Assembly (NCBI GenBank): GCA_029882015.1 | Contig: JAOULM010000010.1 | Location: forward strand, 1 to 21,501 | DNA: 21,501 bases | Origin: Candidatus Nomurabacteria bacterium | GTDB taxonomy: Bacteria; Patescibacteriota; Minisyncoccia; Phycocordibacterales; UBA1006 | Reading direction: 5' to 3' | Position numbers and translations under genes: made by a program | Notes under the pieces: model-generated | What the model saw: only the letters and a program-made list of their open reading frames with translations | What the model was told of the DNA's origin: nothing | The model's database searches: none | Shown: positions 1 through 7,037 of the stretch, one piece after another | How the letters are laid out: each line of letters opens with the position of its first letter | How positions within the stretch are numbered: position 1 is the first letter of the stretch

Positions 1-274
1 CTTTTGCTTCTTTCTCTTCGTGTTCTGCCATTTCTTCTTCTGTTAAGGCCGGTTTTACAATGGTGTCATCGACAACAATTTTTACTTGTTCAAAATCAAT
101 ATCACCTGTTTCCATGTTTAACTGAGCGCGAACAATCTGACCTTTTTTACCAAAGTCTTTTTTGTAGGCAGCCGCCAAGGACTGTTCGATTGCGTCTATT
201 ATTTTGTCTCGGCTAATATTTCGCTCTTCTTCTAGTTGCTGTAATGTTTGATGAAGTACTTTTAAATCCAACAT
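1..274 (-). CDS. nusA: Transcription termination/antitermination factor NusA, N-terminal part (partial)
   Basis: The minus strand reads from an ATG at 274-272 off the left edge, giving 91 codons. The protein starts MLDLKVLHQTLQQLEEERNI and continues with a helix resembling 'IIDAIEQSLAAAYKKDFGKKGQI', then a strand region ending in acidic residues (TEEEMAEHEEKEAK). This matches the N-terminal RNA-polymerase-binding domain of NusA, which modulates pausing, termination and antitermination; the S1 and KH domains would lie outside the window. No Shine-Dalgarno sequence is visible. The 190-bp gap to the divergent gene at 464 contains palindromes. In many bacteria nusA follows rimP, but here it looks like the first gene of its transcript. 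Identification is by recognising the N-terminal domain only. Confidence 0.85.
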   Translation of the reverse strand, partial: MLDLKVLHQTLQQLEEERNISRDKIIDAIEQSLAAAYKKDFGKKGQIVRAQLNMETGDIDFEQVKIVVDDTIVKPALTEEEMAEHEEKEAK

Positions 275-303
275 ATATATAATTGTGTATTAAGTTTTAT
301 AAA

Positions 304-330
304 CGTTATCCGCGTAACGAGAATATTCTC
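304..330. promoter_or_regulatory. Palindromic site pair between nusA and the divergent membrane-protein gene
   Basis: CGTTA (304-308) and TAACG (315-319) form an inverted repeat around TCCGCG. It abuts a perfect 12-bp palindrome, GAGAATATTCTC, at 319-330. A third imperfect inverted repeat (AGCCCCT...AGGAGCT) follows at about 350-368. The sites sit in the nusA upstream region. They could be an operator or an mRNA-leader structure; no known regulator is recognised. Confidence 0.3.
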
Positions 331-448
331 ATTCTGCAGATAAAAATTTAGCCCCTGATATAGGAGCTTTACGACATAGGTATCATACTATGGTTGGGTT
401 AAATCGTCAATATCCACAGGTGCAAACAATAAAACAGTTACCATTGCG

Positions 449-457
449 TGATACAAT
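449..457 (+). promoter_or_regulatory. Extended -10 promoter of the 464 gene
   Basis: TG-A-TACAAT ends 6 nt before the ATG at 464, so transcription would start at or next to the start codon. There is no convincing -35 at 17 bp. Confidence 0.5.
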
Positions 458-463
458 TTTAAT

Positions 464-787
464 ATGAACAAACAACCTAGAAATCGCCATGCTCATTATG
501 CAGATAGAACAGCTGTAATTATTTTTACCGTTCTCGCAGTGGTTATTGTTGTTGTCGTAGCTTTGCTTTTATTTTCTGTGATCAGTAAAAACAAAACAGA
601 ACAAAAGCAAACTCAGGAACGCGAACAATTTTTTCAAGCTCTTTCAGAGGCTGATACAAACAATCCAGATTCAGAAGAGGCTCGCGTTGAATTTTTCCAG
701 GCTCTTTCGGGGGGTGAAAATACCACAACATCCAACGAGCAGGAACAAGCACAAGCAAAAACTTTTTTCGAGTCCCTTAATCGATAG
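464..787 (+). CDS. Small membrane protein with three C-terminal FFxxL repeats
   Basis: A 107-residue protein that I do not recognise. It has a short basic N-terminus (MNKQPRNRHAHYADR), one strongly hydrophobic segment at about residues 17-42 rich in Val/Ile/Leu, and then a polar, Glu/Gln-rich tail. The tail repeats a short helix three times: EQFFQALSEAD, VEFFQALSGGE and KTFFESLNR, spaced about 20-25 residues apart. The regular FF-x-x-L spacing suggests amphipathic contact helices outside or inside the membrane. An extended -10 element lies directly upstream. The gene ends 18 bp before the secreted protein at 806, so the two probably share a transcript. Function is unknown; the context suggests the cell envelope. 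Confidence 0.7.
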   Translation: MNKQPRNRHAHYADRTAVIIFTVLAVVIVVVVALLLFSVISKNKTEQKQTQEREQFFQALSEADTNNPDSEEARVEFFQALSGGENTTTSNEQEQAQAKTFFESLNR

Positions 788-805
788 CAACAAGATCTTT
801 TTTAT

Positions 806-2410
806 ATGAAATTTTTAATGCGCTTTACAAAAAAAATAGGACCAGAAATATTGGTGGTAGTTGCAATTTTCGCCGTGGTTTTGGTTGGCGGTAATGGTGG
901 GGAACCATTAGCCCCTGTTCATGCGCAATCGCCGGCTGTTCCTGTGACCGGATACGCATGGTCTGATAATATCGGGTGGATTGATTTTAACTGTGAAAAC
1001 ACCAGTAGCTGTGGTTCGAATCAATGGGGTGTGCAATACAACCAAGACCAAACGCTGACAGGTTACGCATGGTCTGACAATATTGGGTGGATTCAGTTTG
1101 GTGGTTTTCCTGGTTTTCCACCAGGATTCGGTGGAGTGGGAACAACTGCGGTGAATGCAGAAATTCAGGGGGCACAGTTGATGGGGTGGGTACGTGCTGT
1201 TGGGGGTGTGGCCCCTGGCGAGAATGATGGTTTCACCTATAATATTTGTTTACCTGGAAATCCTTGCCCTGCAACATATAGTCCAACTCTTGGGGCTGGA
1301 TCTGATGGTTGGGATGGTTGGGTTGCCTTGTCTGGTAATGGGTGGGGTGTAACTTATGATTCATCAACTGGTTCATTAGATGGTTTTGCCTGGGGTGATG
1401 ACGTCATAGGTTGGGTGGATTTTGTGAACGTGGTGATTACACCAGACACCGCAATAGTGAACATAACAGCCAATCCTTTGGTGGTTGCTCCGGATAACAA
1501 TGGCGACTATTACACTGATTTAACATATTCTGCTCCGTCTAGCTCTAGTTTTACATCGTGTACAGCAACAACAATAGACAACCAAGGAAACCCCGTTACT
1601 ATACCTATTTGGAATGGTGGGGTTACCACCCCCGTACCAGGTGGAGCGGGAATAACAGTTTCTGGTGTTACTGTTCCGACTGACCCCACAAGATATGAAA
1701 TAGCTTGTGAGACAGCCGGTGGTGTTTTGGCAAATGATTTTGTTGTCGTTAACCACCAAGGCTCAACCCCTGTTGGTATTCAAATTACGGCTACACCTTT
1801 GGTTGTTAATGGGCCATCTGATGTTGTTGAACTGCAATACTGGACACCAAACGGAACCAATTTTACATCATGCGAGGCGGCGACAATTGATATAAACAAC
1901 TCTATTATTTCTAGCGTTACGAATTGGAATGGCGGAGTATCTGTTCCAAACGCAAACGGTACGGCAACCAGCGTGTTTAATGTAAATGTTCCACAAAATC
2001 CAACAACATATGAAATTGGATGTTACGACACAGCGCAACCAATAAATAGTCCGTGGACAGCTGTTGATACTGTTACAATTACACATGCACCAACCAGCCC
2101 AAGCTTGGCGCCACTGTCATATGCATGTGAATCTCTGGCCTCCGTGGAAATGGTCGTCTTTGCACAAAACGTAAGCAGTTGTTCTTTGTATAAAAGTAGT
2201 GATAGTGGATATAGCTTGTCTTTGCCCGTTGCTAATAATCAGCTGTACGGAAGAATCTCTGGGTTGCCTGTGAATGACACATACAGTGTTCGATGTTCTG
2301 ATATTGATGGCAATACAATTTCAGATGACGTCTATGTGTCACCAAATGCATGTACAACATCTGTAAATCCAGGAACACCGTTGGGTAATCCAATATTCCA
2401 AGAAATTTAA
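806..2410 (+). CDS. Secreted surface protein with GYAWSDNIGW repeats and Ig-like domains
   Basis: A 534-residue exported protein. A signal peptide covers residues 1-41: basic start MKFLMRFTKK, hydrophobic core, likely cleavage after PVHA. Residues 48-62 and 85-97 carry two nearly identical motifs (GYAWSDNIGWIDF and GYAWSDNIGWIQF), and a degenerate copy, GFAWGDDVIGWVDF, follows near residue 193. This repeat is characteristic of secreted proteins of Parcubacteria-type genomes. From about residue 217 there are two tandem Ig-like units of roughly 105 residues (NITANPLVV... and QITATPLVV..., both with FTSC, NWNGGV-like and YEI-C motifs), then a shorter third unit with paired cysteines (SCSLY...VRCSD). 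It is probably displayed on or released from the cell surface. Ligand or role is unknown. No sorting signal is seen at the C-terminus. Confidence 0.85.
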   Translation: MKFLMRFTKKIGPEILVVVAIFAVVLVGGNGGEPLAPVHAQSPAVPVTGYAWSDNIGWIDFNCENTSSCGSNQWGVQYNQDQTLTGYAWSDNIGWIQFGGFPGFPPGFGGVGTTAVNAEIQGAQLMGWVRAVGGVAPGENDGFTYNICLPGNPCPATYSPTLGAGSDGWDGWVALSGNGWGVTYDSSTGSLDGFAWGDDVIGWVDFVNVVITPDTAIVNITANPLVVAPDNNGDYYTDLTYSAPSSSSFTSCTATTIDNQGNPVTIPIWNGGVTTPVPGGAGITVSGVTVPTDPTRYEIACETAGGVLANDFVVVNHQGSTPVGIQITATPLVVNGPSDVVELQYWTPNGTNFTSCEAATIDINNSIISSVTNWNGGVSVPNANGTATSVFNVNVPQNPTTYEIGCYDTAQPINSPWTAVDTVTITHAPTSPSLAPLSYACESLASVEMVVFAQNVSSCSLYKSSDSGYSLSLPVANNQLYGRISGLPVNDTYSVRCSDIDGNTISDDVYVSPNACTTSVNPGTPLGNPIFQEI

Positions 2411-2450
2411 TTTATTTTTAATCCACACCACCACTTGACCATTACCATTG

Positions 2451-2456
2451 TAAAAT
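2451..2456 (+). promoter_or_regulatory. Putative -10 of the 2465 gene
   Basis: TAAAAT preceded by TG lies 8 nt before the ATG at 2465, the spacing seen at other genes here. An alternative is TTGACC at 2435 with TATACA at 2458 (17-bp spacer), but that would place the transcription start inside the gene. Confidence 0.35.
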
Positions 2457-2464
2457 ATATACAT

Positions 2465-3421
2465 ATGACAATTCCAAATCGTTCAACAATTCTATCTTTT
2501 ATTAAACTAGCCTTCATTACGGTATTGCTAGTAGGTGGGGTGGTATACGTATCTGCACAATGGACTGGCCCAACAGCAACGCCACCAAACGACAACACAC
2601 CAGAACCAATTAACGCTGGTGGATTTCCACAAACAAAACTAGGTCAATTAACTATTGGTTCATCCGGAGCATTAAAAAACCTTTTCGTCTTTGGTAATGC
2701 TCATGTAAACAAATCTTATGCAAATGAATTTTGTCTACCCGGTACAAATCCAGCTGGTGGGTGTATTGGTCAGTGGCCGGGTGGTTTACCTGCTGGGTTA
2801 GATGGGTATACATTGCGACATAATGGAACAAACTGGATTGGGGATAGATTCTTTCAGAATAATGGGATTTCATTGGGTATAGGAGCTAACCCTCTCAATC
2901 AAATTTTAGTAAGAATCAAGGGGGATGGGTCCAGGATCCCTTTGCATGTTTCGGGCACCAGTGGTAATTTCCATGTTGCAGCTGACGGTACGACCGTTAT
3001 TTCTGGTTCAGGTTCAAAATTAAAATATTTAGATGGGCAACAAGGGTCAGGAAAAGTTCTGACTTCAGATGGTAGTGGTAATGCTACTTGGGCCAGTCTA
3101 CCGGCGGCAGTACCCCAAACTCAACCAAAAATTAAAATTAAAAGAATTAGCTATGGAACAAATAGTAGCGGGACTATTGATTTAAAAAGCAAGAGTATAT
3201 CATGTCCGACAAGCAACCCAATCATGCTTAATATTGGTGCACAATGTCTAGGGGGATCATTGAGAGATGCTACGATTAGATGGATAGGGAGTGCGAATAC
3301 TCCAGGAAACGGACGGGTAAGTTGCGGTAACAATAAATTAGAAAATATTACTTTAGTTTGTGCCGAAGCAACACTTTTTGAATCATCAGAACAGAGCTAT
3401 ACATTTCAACCTCTAATTTAA
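2465..3421 (+). CDS. Secreted or cell-surface protein with tail-fibre-like C-terminal region
   Basis: A 318-residue protein starting at the ATG at 2465. An in-frame TTG 30 bp upstream is rejected because it lies in the promoter. Residues 1-33 form a signal peptide or anchor (FIKLAFITVLLVGGVVYVSA). The mature start WTGPTATPPNDNTPEPIN followed by Q-T-K-L-G-Q-L is a frequent N-terminus of surface proteins in Parcubacteria-type genomes. The middle is rich in Gly/Asn/Ser and contains GKVLTSDGSGNATWASL, a motif common in phage tail-fibre and bacterial adhesin proteins. The C-terminal ~85 residues hold four cysteines, likely two disulfides. Two Gly-rich stretches (GIGANPLNQ, GTSGNFHVAADG) suggest short beta-repeats. 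The gene lies 54 bp after the Ig-like protein and ends in a strong terminator. An adhesin-like role is inferred. Confidence 0.8.
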   Translation: MTIPNRSTILSFIKLAFITVLLVGGVVYVSAQWTGPTATPPNDNTPEPINAGGFPQTKLGQLTIGSSGALKNLFVFGNAHVNKSYANEFCLPGTNPAGGCIGQWPGGLPAGLDGYTLRHNGTNWIGDRFFQNNGISLGIGANPLNQILVRIKGDGSRIPLHVSGTSGNFHVAADGTTVISGSGSKLKYLDGQQGSGKVLTSDGSGNATWASLPAAVPQTQPKIKIKRISYGTNSSGTIDLKSKSISCPTSNPIMLNIGAQCLGGSLRDATIRWIGSANTPGNGRVSCGNNKLENITLVCAEATLFESSEQSYTFQPLI

Positions 3422-3462
3422 TAAATAAAAAACAGCTCCCAGGGAGCTGTTTTTTATTTATT
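3420..3462 (+). terminator. Perfectly palindromic intrinsic terminator
   Basis: A 43-bp palindrome (21+1+21) starts inside the stop codon of the preceding gene. It has A-rich arms, a GC core AGCTCCC/GGGAGCT and a T6 tract. The symmetry means it could also terminate on the other strand. Confidence 0.9.
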
Positions 3463-3473
3463 AACAAAGAAGC

Positions 3474-3501
3474 TTGACATAAATAAAATTTCATATATTA
3501 T
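3474..3501 (+). promoter_or_regulatory. Sigma-70-type promoter of the T9SS-CTD gene
   Basis: Consensus -35 TTGACA (3474-3479), 16-bp AT-rich spacer, -10 TATTAT (3496-3501). Expected start near 3508 leaves a leader of about 35 nt with no Shine-Dalgarno sequence. A second -10-like TATAAG lies at 3506-3511. Confidence 0.6.
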
Positions 3502-3542
3502 ATTGTATAAGACATCTATTCTTTACAAAAAAATAATAAACC

Positions 3543-4232
3543 ATGAAAAAAATATTATACTTTTTTATCTGCTTTGTTGTCGTGAATGCTCTTGAGGCAC
3601 AAACAATAACAACCACAGGTGAGATATCTTTCGACAAAACAAAAGTATTCCTACAAACGGATTTATCACCGTTTGCCGATACGTTTGTTGTTTCGGTTGA
3701 AACCGAAAAGAATTATTATAATAATGGAGAATCCTACATGGTAAATCCACCGATTATTAGCAACAGTAGAGATTCTTTTGTTGTGAGGTATCAAGAAATT
3801 TTTTATGATACTGTTGATATATCAGACCCGATAAAGTTTGATACTTTGATAAGTAGGCTGTACGAGTTTAGCACCCGTATGGTGACCCCCGGTTGGAGGA
3901 TCTATAGATCAAATGTATATCTTCATTATACTGAAGATGGTTTGATCCTGTCAAAAGATTCATCTTTGACGGTGGGGATTTTTACTCCAAACAAACAAAA
4001 GATAAACATTTCCGTTTATCCAAACCCGGTATCTGACCAGTTAAATATTGTCTTACCAGGTAATGCTGATGCAATAATTAGCATCACAAGCCTTGCTGGG
4101 CAGGTGATTTATTTCTCTAGATTAAGCACAATTAAAACATCGATTGATGTTTCATCGCTAAAACCTGGGATGTACATTGTTTCCTTTCAAAATGGAGGAC
4201 AGCAAGGTACAAAAACATTCATTAAACAATAA
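3543..4232 (+). CDS. Secreted protein with T9SS type A (Por) C-terminal sorting domain
   Basis: A 229-residue protein with a Sec signal peptide (MKKILYFFICFVVVNALEAQ, cleavage likely near residue 20). Residues 21-150 form an unrecognised, mostly beta domain rich in Thr/Ser/Asp. Residues 153-229 match the type IX secretion C-terminal sorting domain: YPNPVSDQLNI at 159-169, a middle S-L-A-G-Q-V-I-Y strand, then LKPGMYIVSF and a terminal KTFIKQ. In Bacteroidetes this domain directs export through the PorSS and is cleaved as the cargo is attached to the surface. The gene stands alone between its own TTGACA promoter and its own terminator, and its AT-rich composition resembles the neighbours. No T9SS component is in the window, so the domain may be inherited by transfer and reused, or non-functional. 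Confidence 0.85.
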   Translation: MKKILYFFICFVVVNALEAQTITTTGEISFDKTKVFLQTDLSPFADTFVVSVETEKNYYNNGESYMVNPPIISNSRDSFVVRYQEIFYDTVDISDPIKFDTLISRLYEFSTRMVTPGWRIYRSNVYLHYTEDGLILSKDSSLTVGIFTPNKQKINISVYPNPVSDQLNIVLPGNADAIISITSLAGQVIYFSRLSTIKTSIDVSSLKPGMYIVSFQNGGQQGTKTFIKQ

Positions 4233-4250
4233 TCTAGTGTTATTGTTTAA
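4222..4250 (+). repeat. Hairpin overlapping the stop codon
   Basis: Perfect 11-bp inverted repeat TTAAACAATAA / TTATTGTTTAA with a 7-nt loop, spanning the stop codon of the T9SS-CTD gene and lying just upstream of the main terminator. It is AU-only and may stabilise the mRNA 3' end. Confidence 0.6.
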
Positions 4251-4259
4251 AAACATAGA

Positions 4260-4287
4260 CCGCTTTGAATTTTCAAAGCGGTTTTTT
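4260..4287 (+). terminator. Intrinsic terminator after the T9SS-CTD gene
   Basis: CCGCTTTGAA/TTCAAAGCGG inverted repeat (4260-4281) followed by T6. It lies only 5 bp upstream of the tpiA extended -10 element. Confidence 0.85.
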
Positions 4288-4291
4288 AATA

Positions 4292-4300
4292 TGGTACAAT
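4292..4300 (+). promoter_or_regulatory. Extended -10 promoter of tpiA
   Basis: TG-G-TACAAT ends 6 nt before the ATG at 4307, implying a leaderless tpiA-pgk transcript. It supports 4307 as the start rather than the in-frame ATG at 4265, which would put 14 codons across the terminator hairpin. Confidence 0.55.
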
Positions 4301-4306
4301 TTTTGC

Positions 4307-5110
4307 ATGAAAAGGAATTTGAATTCTCCCAATAAAATATGGATGGTAGCAAACTGGAAAATGAACCCCATTGATTTCAAGGGTGCCAGCAGTCTTTATG
4401 CCGCCACAAAAAAACACGCAGCCAAGCAAAAAAACGTACAAACCATTGTGTGTCCTGGATATGTTCATTTGGCTCTCCTTGCCAAGGGGGCACGTTCAAC
4501 GCGGTGTTTGTTGGGGGCACAGGACTGCGCCGTGGAAAAACGAGGAGCTTTTACTGGGGATATCAGCGCAGAACAATTGGCAGATATTGGCGCGCAATAT
4601 GTCATTGTGGGACATTCGGAACGTCGTGCAATTGGTGAAACAAATGAAAATATAAATAAAAAAATTAAATCTGTTAGAAATTCTGGGTTGATTCCAATAG
4701 TGTGTATTGGCGAACAAGAGCGCGATTCAGAGCATAAATATCTGGATTGGTTACGCAGTCAAATAAAAGAAACATTTGCTGGTCTGTCATCGGGAATGTT
4801 AAAAAAAATGATTATTGCTTATGAGCCTATTTGGGCTATTGGGGCCAATGCTGATCGGTCGGCAACACCGAACGAATCTTTGGAGATGGTTATTTTTATA
4901 AAACAAGTTCTCGCAGATTTATATTCACCAGCTCTTGCTGAAAATATCCCTGTTCTATATGGTGGGTCAGTAAACAGTAAAAACATAGATGAATTCTTGC
5001 GCGAGGGAGGAATAGACGGAGTGTTGGTTGGGGGAGCCAGCTTGGATGCAAAACAGTTTGGGGGCATGTTGATGACTGCGAACACAGTTGCCAAGGAACA
5101 GGGAAAATAA
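4307..5110 (+). CDS. tpiA: Triosephosphate isomerase
   Basis: Interconverts dihydroxyacetone phosphate and glyceraldehyde 3-phosphate in glycolysis; cytosolic TIM barrel, 267 residues, slightly longer than the usual ~250. The catalytic set is complete: N16 and K18 in VANWKMN, the electrophilic His in VIVGHSERR (about residue 102), the base Glu in AYEPIWAIG (about residue 173), and phosphate-gripping GGSVNSKN plus LVGGASL near the C-terminus. The start at 4307 is chosen from the -10 element 6 nt upstream; it leaves 12 extra residues before the first strand, and a later ATG at 4343 (MVANWKMN) is also possible. The stop is 2 bp before pgk, so the two are one operon for consecutive lower-glycolysis steps. 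Confidence 0.97.
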   Translation: MKRNLNSPNKIWMVANWKMNPIDFKGASSLYAATKKHAAKQKNVQTIVCPGYVHLALLAKGARSTRCLLGAQDCAVEKRGAFTGDISAEQLADIGAQYVIVGHSERRAIGETNENINKKIKSVRNSGLIPIVCIGEQERDSEHKYLDWLRSQIKETFAGLSSGMLKKMIIAYEPIWAIGANADRSATPNESLEMVIFIKQVLADLYSPALAENIPVLYGGSVNSKNIDEFLREGGIDGVLVGGASLDAKQFGGMLMTANTVAKEQGK

Positions 5111-5112
5111 TT

Positions 5113-6225
5113 ATGAATATTCCACGAATAAATGAAATAACAGATATAAAAGGAAAGCGTGTCTTGGTGCGTGCTGATATGAACGTCACAATAGGTACAG
5201 ACGGTATTATTGATGATCACGAAGCTTGGCGTATAAAACGCGCCTTGCACACTATTACTTATTTACGGGATCAAGGAGCCAAGGTAATTGTTGTTACACA
5301 CTTGGGTCGAGATGGGGCCAGTGTCCAACCAATTTATCGCTATCTGCAAAAACATATTACACTGGGATTTGTTCCACAGGTTACAGGGCCTTTGGTTACA
5401 GAAATGGTGTCGGCGATGGGGGACGGAACTATTCTTTTGCTGGAGAATGTACGCCAAGATAAACGCGAAGAGTCTGGTGACGAATCATTGGCGGTTGAAT
5501 TTGCCAAGCTTGCTGATATTTATGTGAATGATGGTTTCGCAGTGTCACACCGCAACCATACATCGGTCACCGGAATACCAAAACTTTTGCCTTCGTATGC
5601 GGGGATACAATTCTCTGACGAATTGGATAATCTTGAAAAAATGCTGGATCCACAACATCCATTGTTGGTTGTATTAGGAGGTCTTAAATTTGATACAAAA
5701 CTGCCATTGATAGAGAAATTTTTAAACATAGCTGACTATGTTTTTGTTGGTGGCGCATTGGCTCATCCAATTTTAGTTGGACGTGGTCACAAGGTTGGAA
5801 AATCTGCAATAGATGAAAATGCAGATGTCAGCAATTTGATAAACCGCGACGATATTATTATTCCAGAGGATTATGTTTTATCTAATGGGCACGTTCATAC
5901 GGACACCATTGTTGATGATCATGAAAAAATAGTAGACATTGGTCCCGAGTCATTAAAATTACTGGAAACTTTGGTTCGTGAATCTGCAACTGTGTTTTGG
6001 AATGGACCACTAGGGAAAAGTGATAATTTCGAAGGAGGCACAGAAAAATTTGCTGATATTGTAGCTCGTCACGATGCTTTTTCTGTTGTCGGTGGGGGGG
6101 ATACAATATCTGTATTATCTAAAAAGGGTATAGAAGGTCGCTTCGGTTTTGTATCAACTGCTGGTGGGGCAATGCTGGAATTCTTGGTGCACGGGACATT
6201 GCCAGGGGTTGATGCATTGAAATAG
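5113..6225 (+). CDS. pgk: Phosphoglycerate kinase
   Basis: Transfers phosphate from 1,3-bisphosphoglycerate to ADP, an ATP-forming step of glycolysis. At 370 residues it is shorter than the usual ~390-400. The N-terminal substrate domain keeps the basic-patch residues: VLVRADMN (usually RVDFN), THLGR (usually SHLGRP), LLLENVR, and AVSHRNHTS. The C-terminal nucleotide domain keeps VLGGLKFDTK, FVGGALAHPIL, VFWNGPLGK, FEGGT, VVGGGDT and TAGGAMLEFL. VNDGF replaces the usual VNDAF. The departures look like lineage divergence rather than loss of activity. It is cotranscribed with tpiA; a weak Shine-Dalgarno-like AGGGA sits 9 nt before the ATG. Confidence 0.96.
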   Translation: MNIPRINEITDIKGKRVLVRADMNVTIGTDGIIDDHEAWRIKRALHTITYLRDQGAKVIVVTHLGRDGASVQPIYRYLQKHITLGFVPQVTGPLVTEMVSAMGDGTILLLENVRQDKREESGDESLAVEFAKLADIYVNDGFAVSHRNHTSVTGIPKLLPSYAGIQFSDELDNLEKMLDPQHPLLVVLGGLKFDTKLPLIEKFLNIADYVFVGGALAHPILVGRGHKVGKSAIDENADVSNLINRDDIIIPEDYVLSNGHVHTDTIVDDHEKIVDIGPESLKLLETLVRESATVFWNGPLGKSDNFEGGTEKFADIVARHDAFSVVGGGDTISVLSKKGIEGRFGFVSTAGGAMLEFLVHGTLPGVDALK

Positions 6226-6235
6226 TTACATTTTC

Positions 6236-6264
6236 TTGCCATTTTCTGCCACTTGTGCTAATGT
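6236..6264 (+). promoter_or_regulatory. Promoter of rplS (-35, extended -10)
   Basis: -35 TTGCCA (6236-6241), 17-bp spacer ending in TGC, -10 TAATGT (6259-6264). The -10 ends 9 nt before the ATG, so the leader is at most about 3 nt. No terminator separates it from pgk, so read-through is also possible. Confidence 0.6.
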
Positions 6265-6273
6265 TACTCCATT

Positions 6274-6783
6274 ATGACAACAGTTACCGGCCTACAATTA
6301 GCACCAGCAGAAGTTATGAATCGTCGCGATCTTGATGTTAAATCAGGAGACGTTGTTCGTGTTCATATCAAAATCCAAGAAAAAGGAAAGACTCGAACTC
6401 AGATATTCGAAGGTCTCGTTTTGGCTCGAAAACATGGTCGCGAAATGGGTGGAACATTCACTGTTCGCAAAATATCAAACGGAGTTGGAGTAGAACGTAT
6501 TTTCCCACTATACTCACCGTCACTTGAAAAAATCGAAGTCGTTCGTCGTTCACGAACACGTCGTTCAAAACTTTACTTCTTGCGTGAAAAGGTTGCTCGC
6601 GAAATCCGTCGCAAAATGCGAAACTTCTTGGACTTTACAACATCAACAGATGATCTAGAAAAAATTCAAGAAGCCGGACTTGCTGAAACTCCTGACTTTG
6701 TAGAACCAGAAGAAGCTCCAGAAGCGACTACTGACGAGGCAACAGCAGCAGAGGAATCAAAAGAAGAAGAAAAAAGCGAATAA
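6274..6783 (+). CDS. rplS: Ribosomal protein bL19 with acidic C-terminal extension
   Basis: bL19 lies at the 30S-50S interface. Residues 1-113 match the family: an SH3-like fold with SGDVVRVHIKIQEKGKTRTQ, FEGLVLARK, the signature TFTVRKISNGVGVERIFPLYSP and the basic RRSRTRRSKLYFLRE. A normal bL19 is about 115 residues; this one is 169. The extra ~55 residues begin with a basic helix (KVAREIRRKMRNF) and end in a low-complexity Glu/Ala tail. The coding sequence is richer in CGT/CGC and TTC codons than its neighbours, as expected for a highly expressed gene. It has its own promoter and a terminator. Confidence 0.97.
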   Translation: MTTVTGLQLAPAEVMNRRDLDVKSGDVVRVHIKIQEKGKTRTQIFEGLVLARKHGREMGGTFTVRKISNGVGVERIFPLYSPSLEKIEVVRRSRTRRSKLYFLREKVAREIRRKMRNFLDFTTSTDDLEKIQEAGLAETPDFVEPEEAPEATTDEATAAEESKEEEKSE

Positions 6784-6793
6784 ATAAAAAATT

Positions 6794-6819
6794 AAAAAAC
6801 CACCGCAAGGTGGTTTTTT
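6794..6819 (+). terminator. Intrinsic terminator of rplS
   Basis: Perfect 11-bp palindrome AAAAAACCACC-GCAA-GGTGGTTTTTT with a GNRA-type tetraloop. It begins 11 bp after the stop. Confidence 0.9.
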
Positions 6820-6879
6820 GTTGTGCCCATAATGTTCACACAATGTGTGTACAAACCAAGACTAAACTTTATATTTCTT

Positions 6880-6921
6880 CCCCTCCTCGCGGAGCGAGGG
6901 GTGCCTGAAAGGCGGGGTGGC
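6880..6921. repeat. GC-rich double-hairpin repeat
   Basis: CTCGC-GGA-GCGAG stem extended by flanking C/G pairs (6883-6901), then a small GCCT/AGGC hairpin (6903-6913) and GGGGTGG. GC-rich against an AT-rich background. The 'GAGGGGTGCC...GGCGGGGTGG' layout is a dispersed intergenic repeat pattern known from many bacteria. Confidence 0.55.
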
Positions 6922-6937
6922 GCTAAACATTCCCCCT

Positions 6938-6985
6938 GTCATCCTCGGGCAAGGAACGTTTACGTTCCGCAGACCCGAGGATCTC
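6938..6985. repeat. GTCAT-type palindromic repeat, unit 1 (two-tier hairpin)
   Basis: GTC followed by ATCCTCGGG (6941-6949) pairing with CCCGAGGAT (6974-6982), enclosing a second perfect stem GGAACG-TTTA-CGTTCC (6953-6968). It ends in CTC, and shares the GTCAT...GGATCT frame with the other units. Confidence 0.65.
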
Positions 6986-7011
6986 ATATACAAAACCACC
7001 AACTCCCAAAC

Positions 7012-7036
7012 GTCATACCCGCGCAGGCGGGGATCT
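7012..7036. repeat. GTCAT-type palindromic repeat, unit 2
   Basis: GTCAT-A-CCCGC-GCAG-GCGGG-GATCT. It closely resembles the dispersed CCCGCGCAGGCGGG element found between genes in many Proteobacteria and other bacteria. Confidence 0.65.
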
Positions 7037-7037
7037 T

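Noticed and set aside
408..420. ATATCCACAGG as a DnaA box/origin
   Set aside because: Single site, one mismatch to the 9-mer, no cluster and no dnaA nearby.
4265..4306. Upstream in-frame ATG for tpiA
   Set aside because: It would place codons over a terminator hairpin and the -10 element; family alignment does not need the extra residues.
3421..4307. T9SS-CTD gene as an assembly chimera
   Set aside because: Flanking promoters, terminators and composition run smoothly into neighbours; not excluded without read data, but nothing in the sequence supports it.
4819..5250. 143-codon minus-strand frame across the tpiA-pgk junction
   Set aside because: Antisense to two clear enzymes; Cys/Phe-rich composition typical of a shadow.
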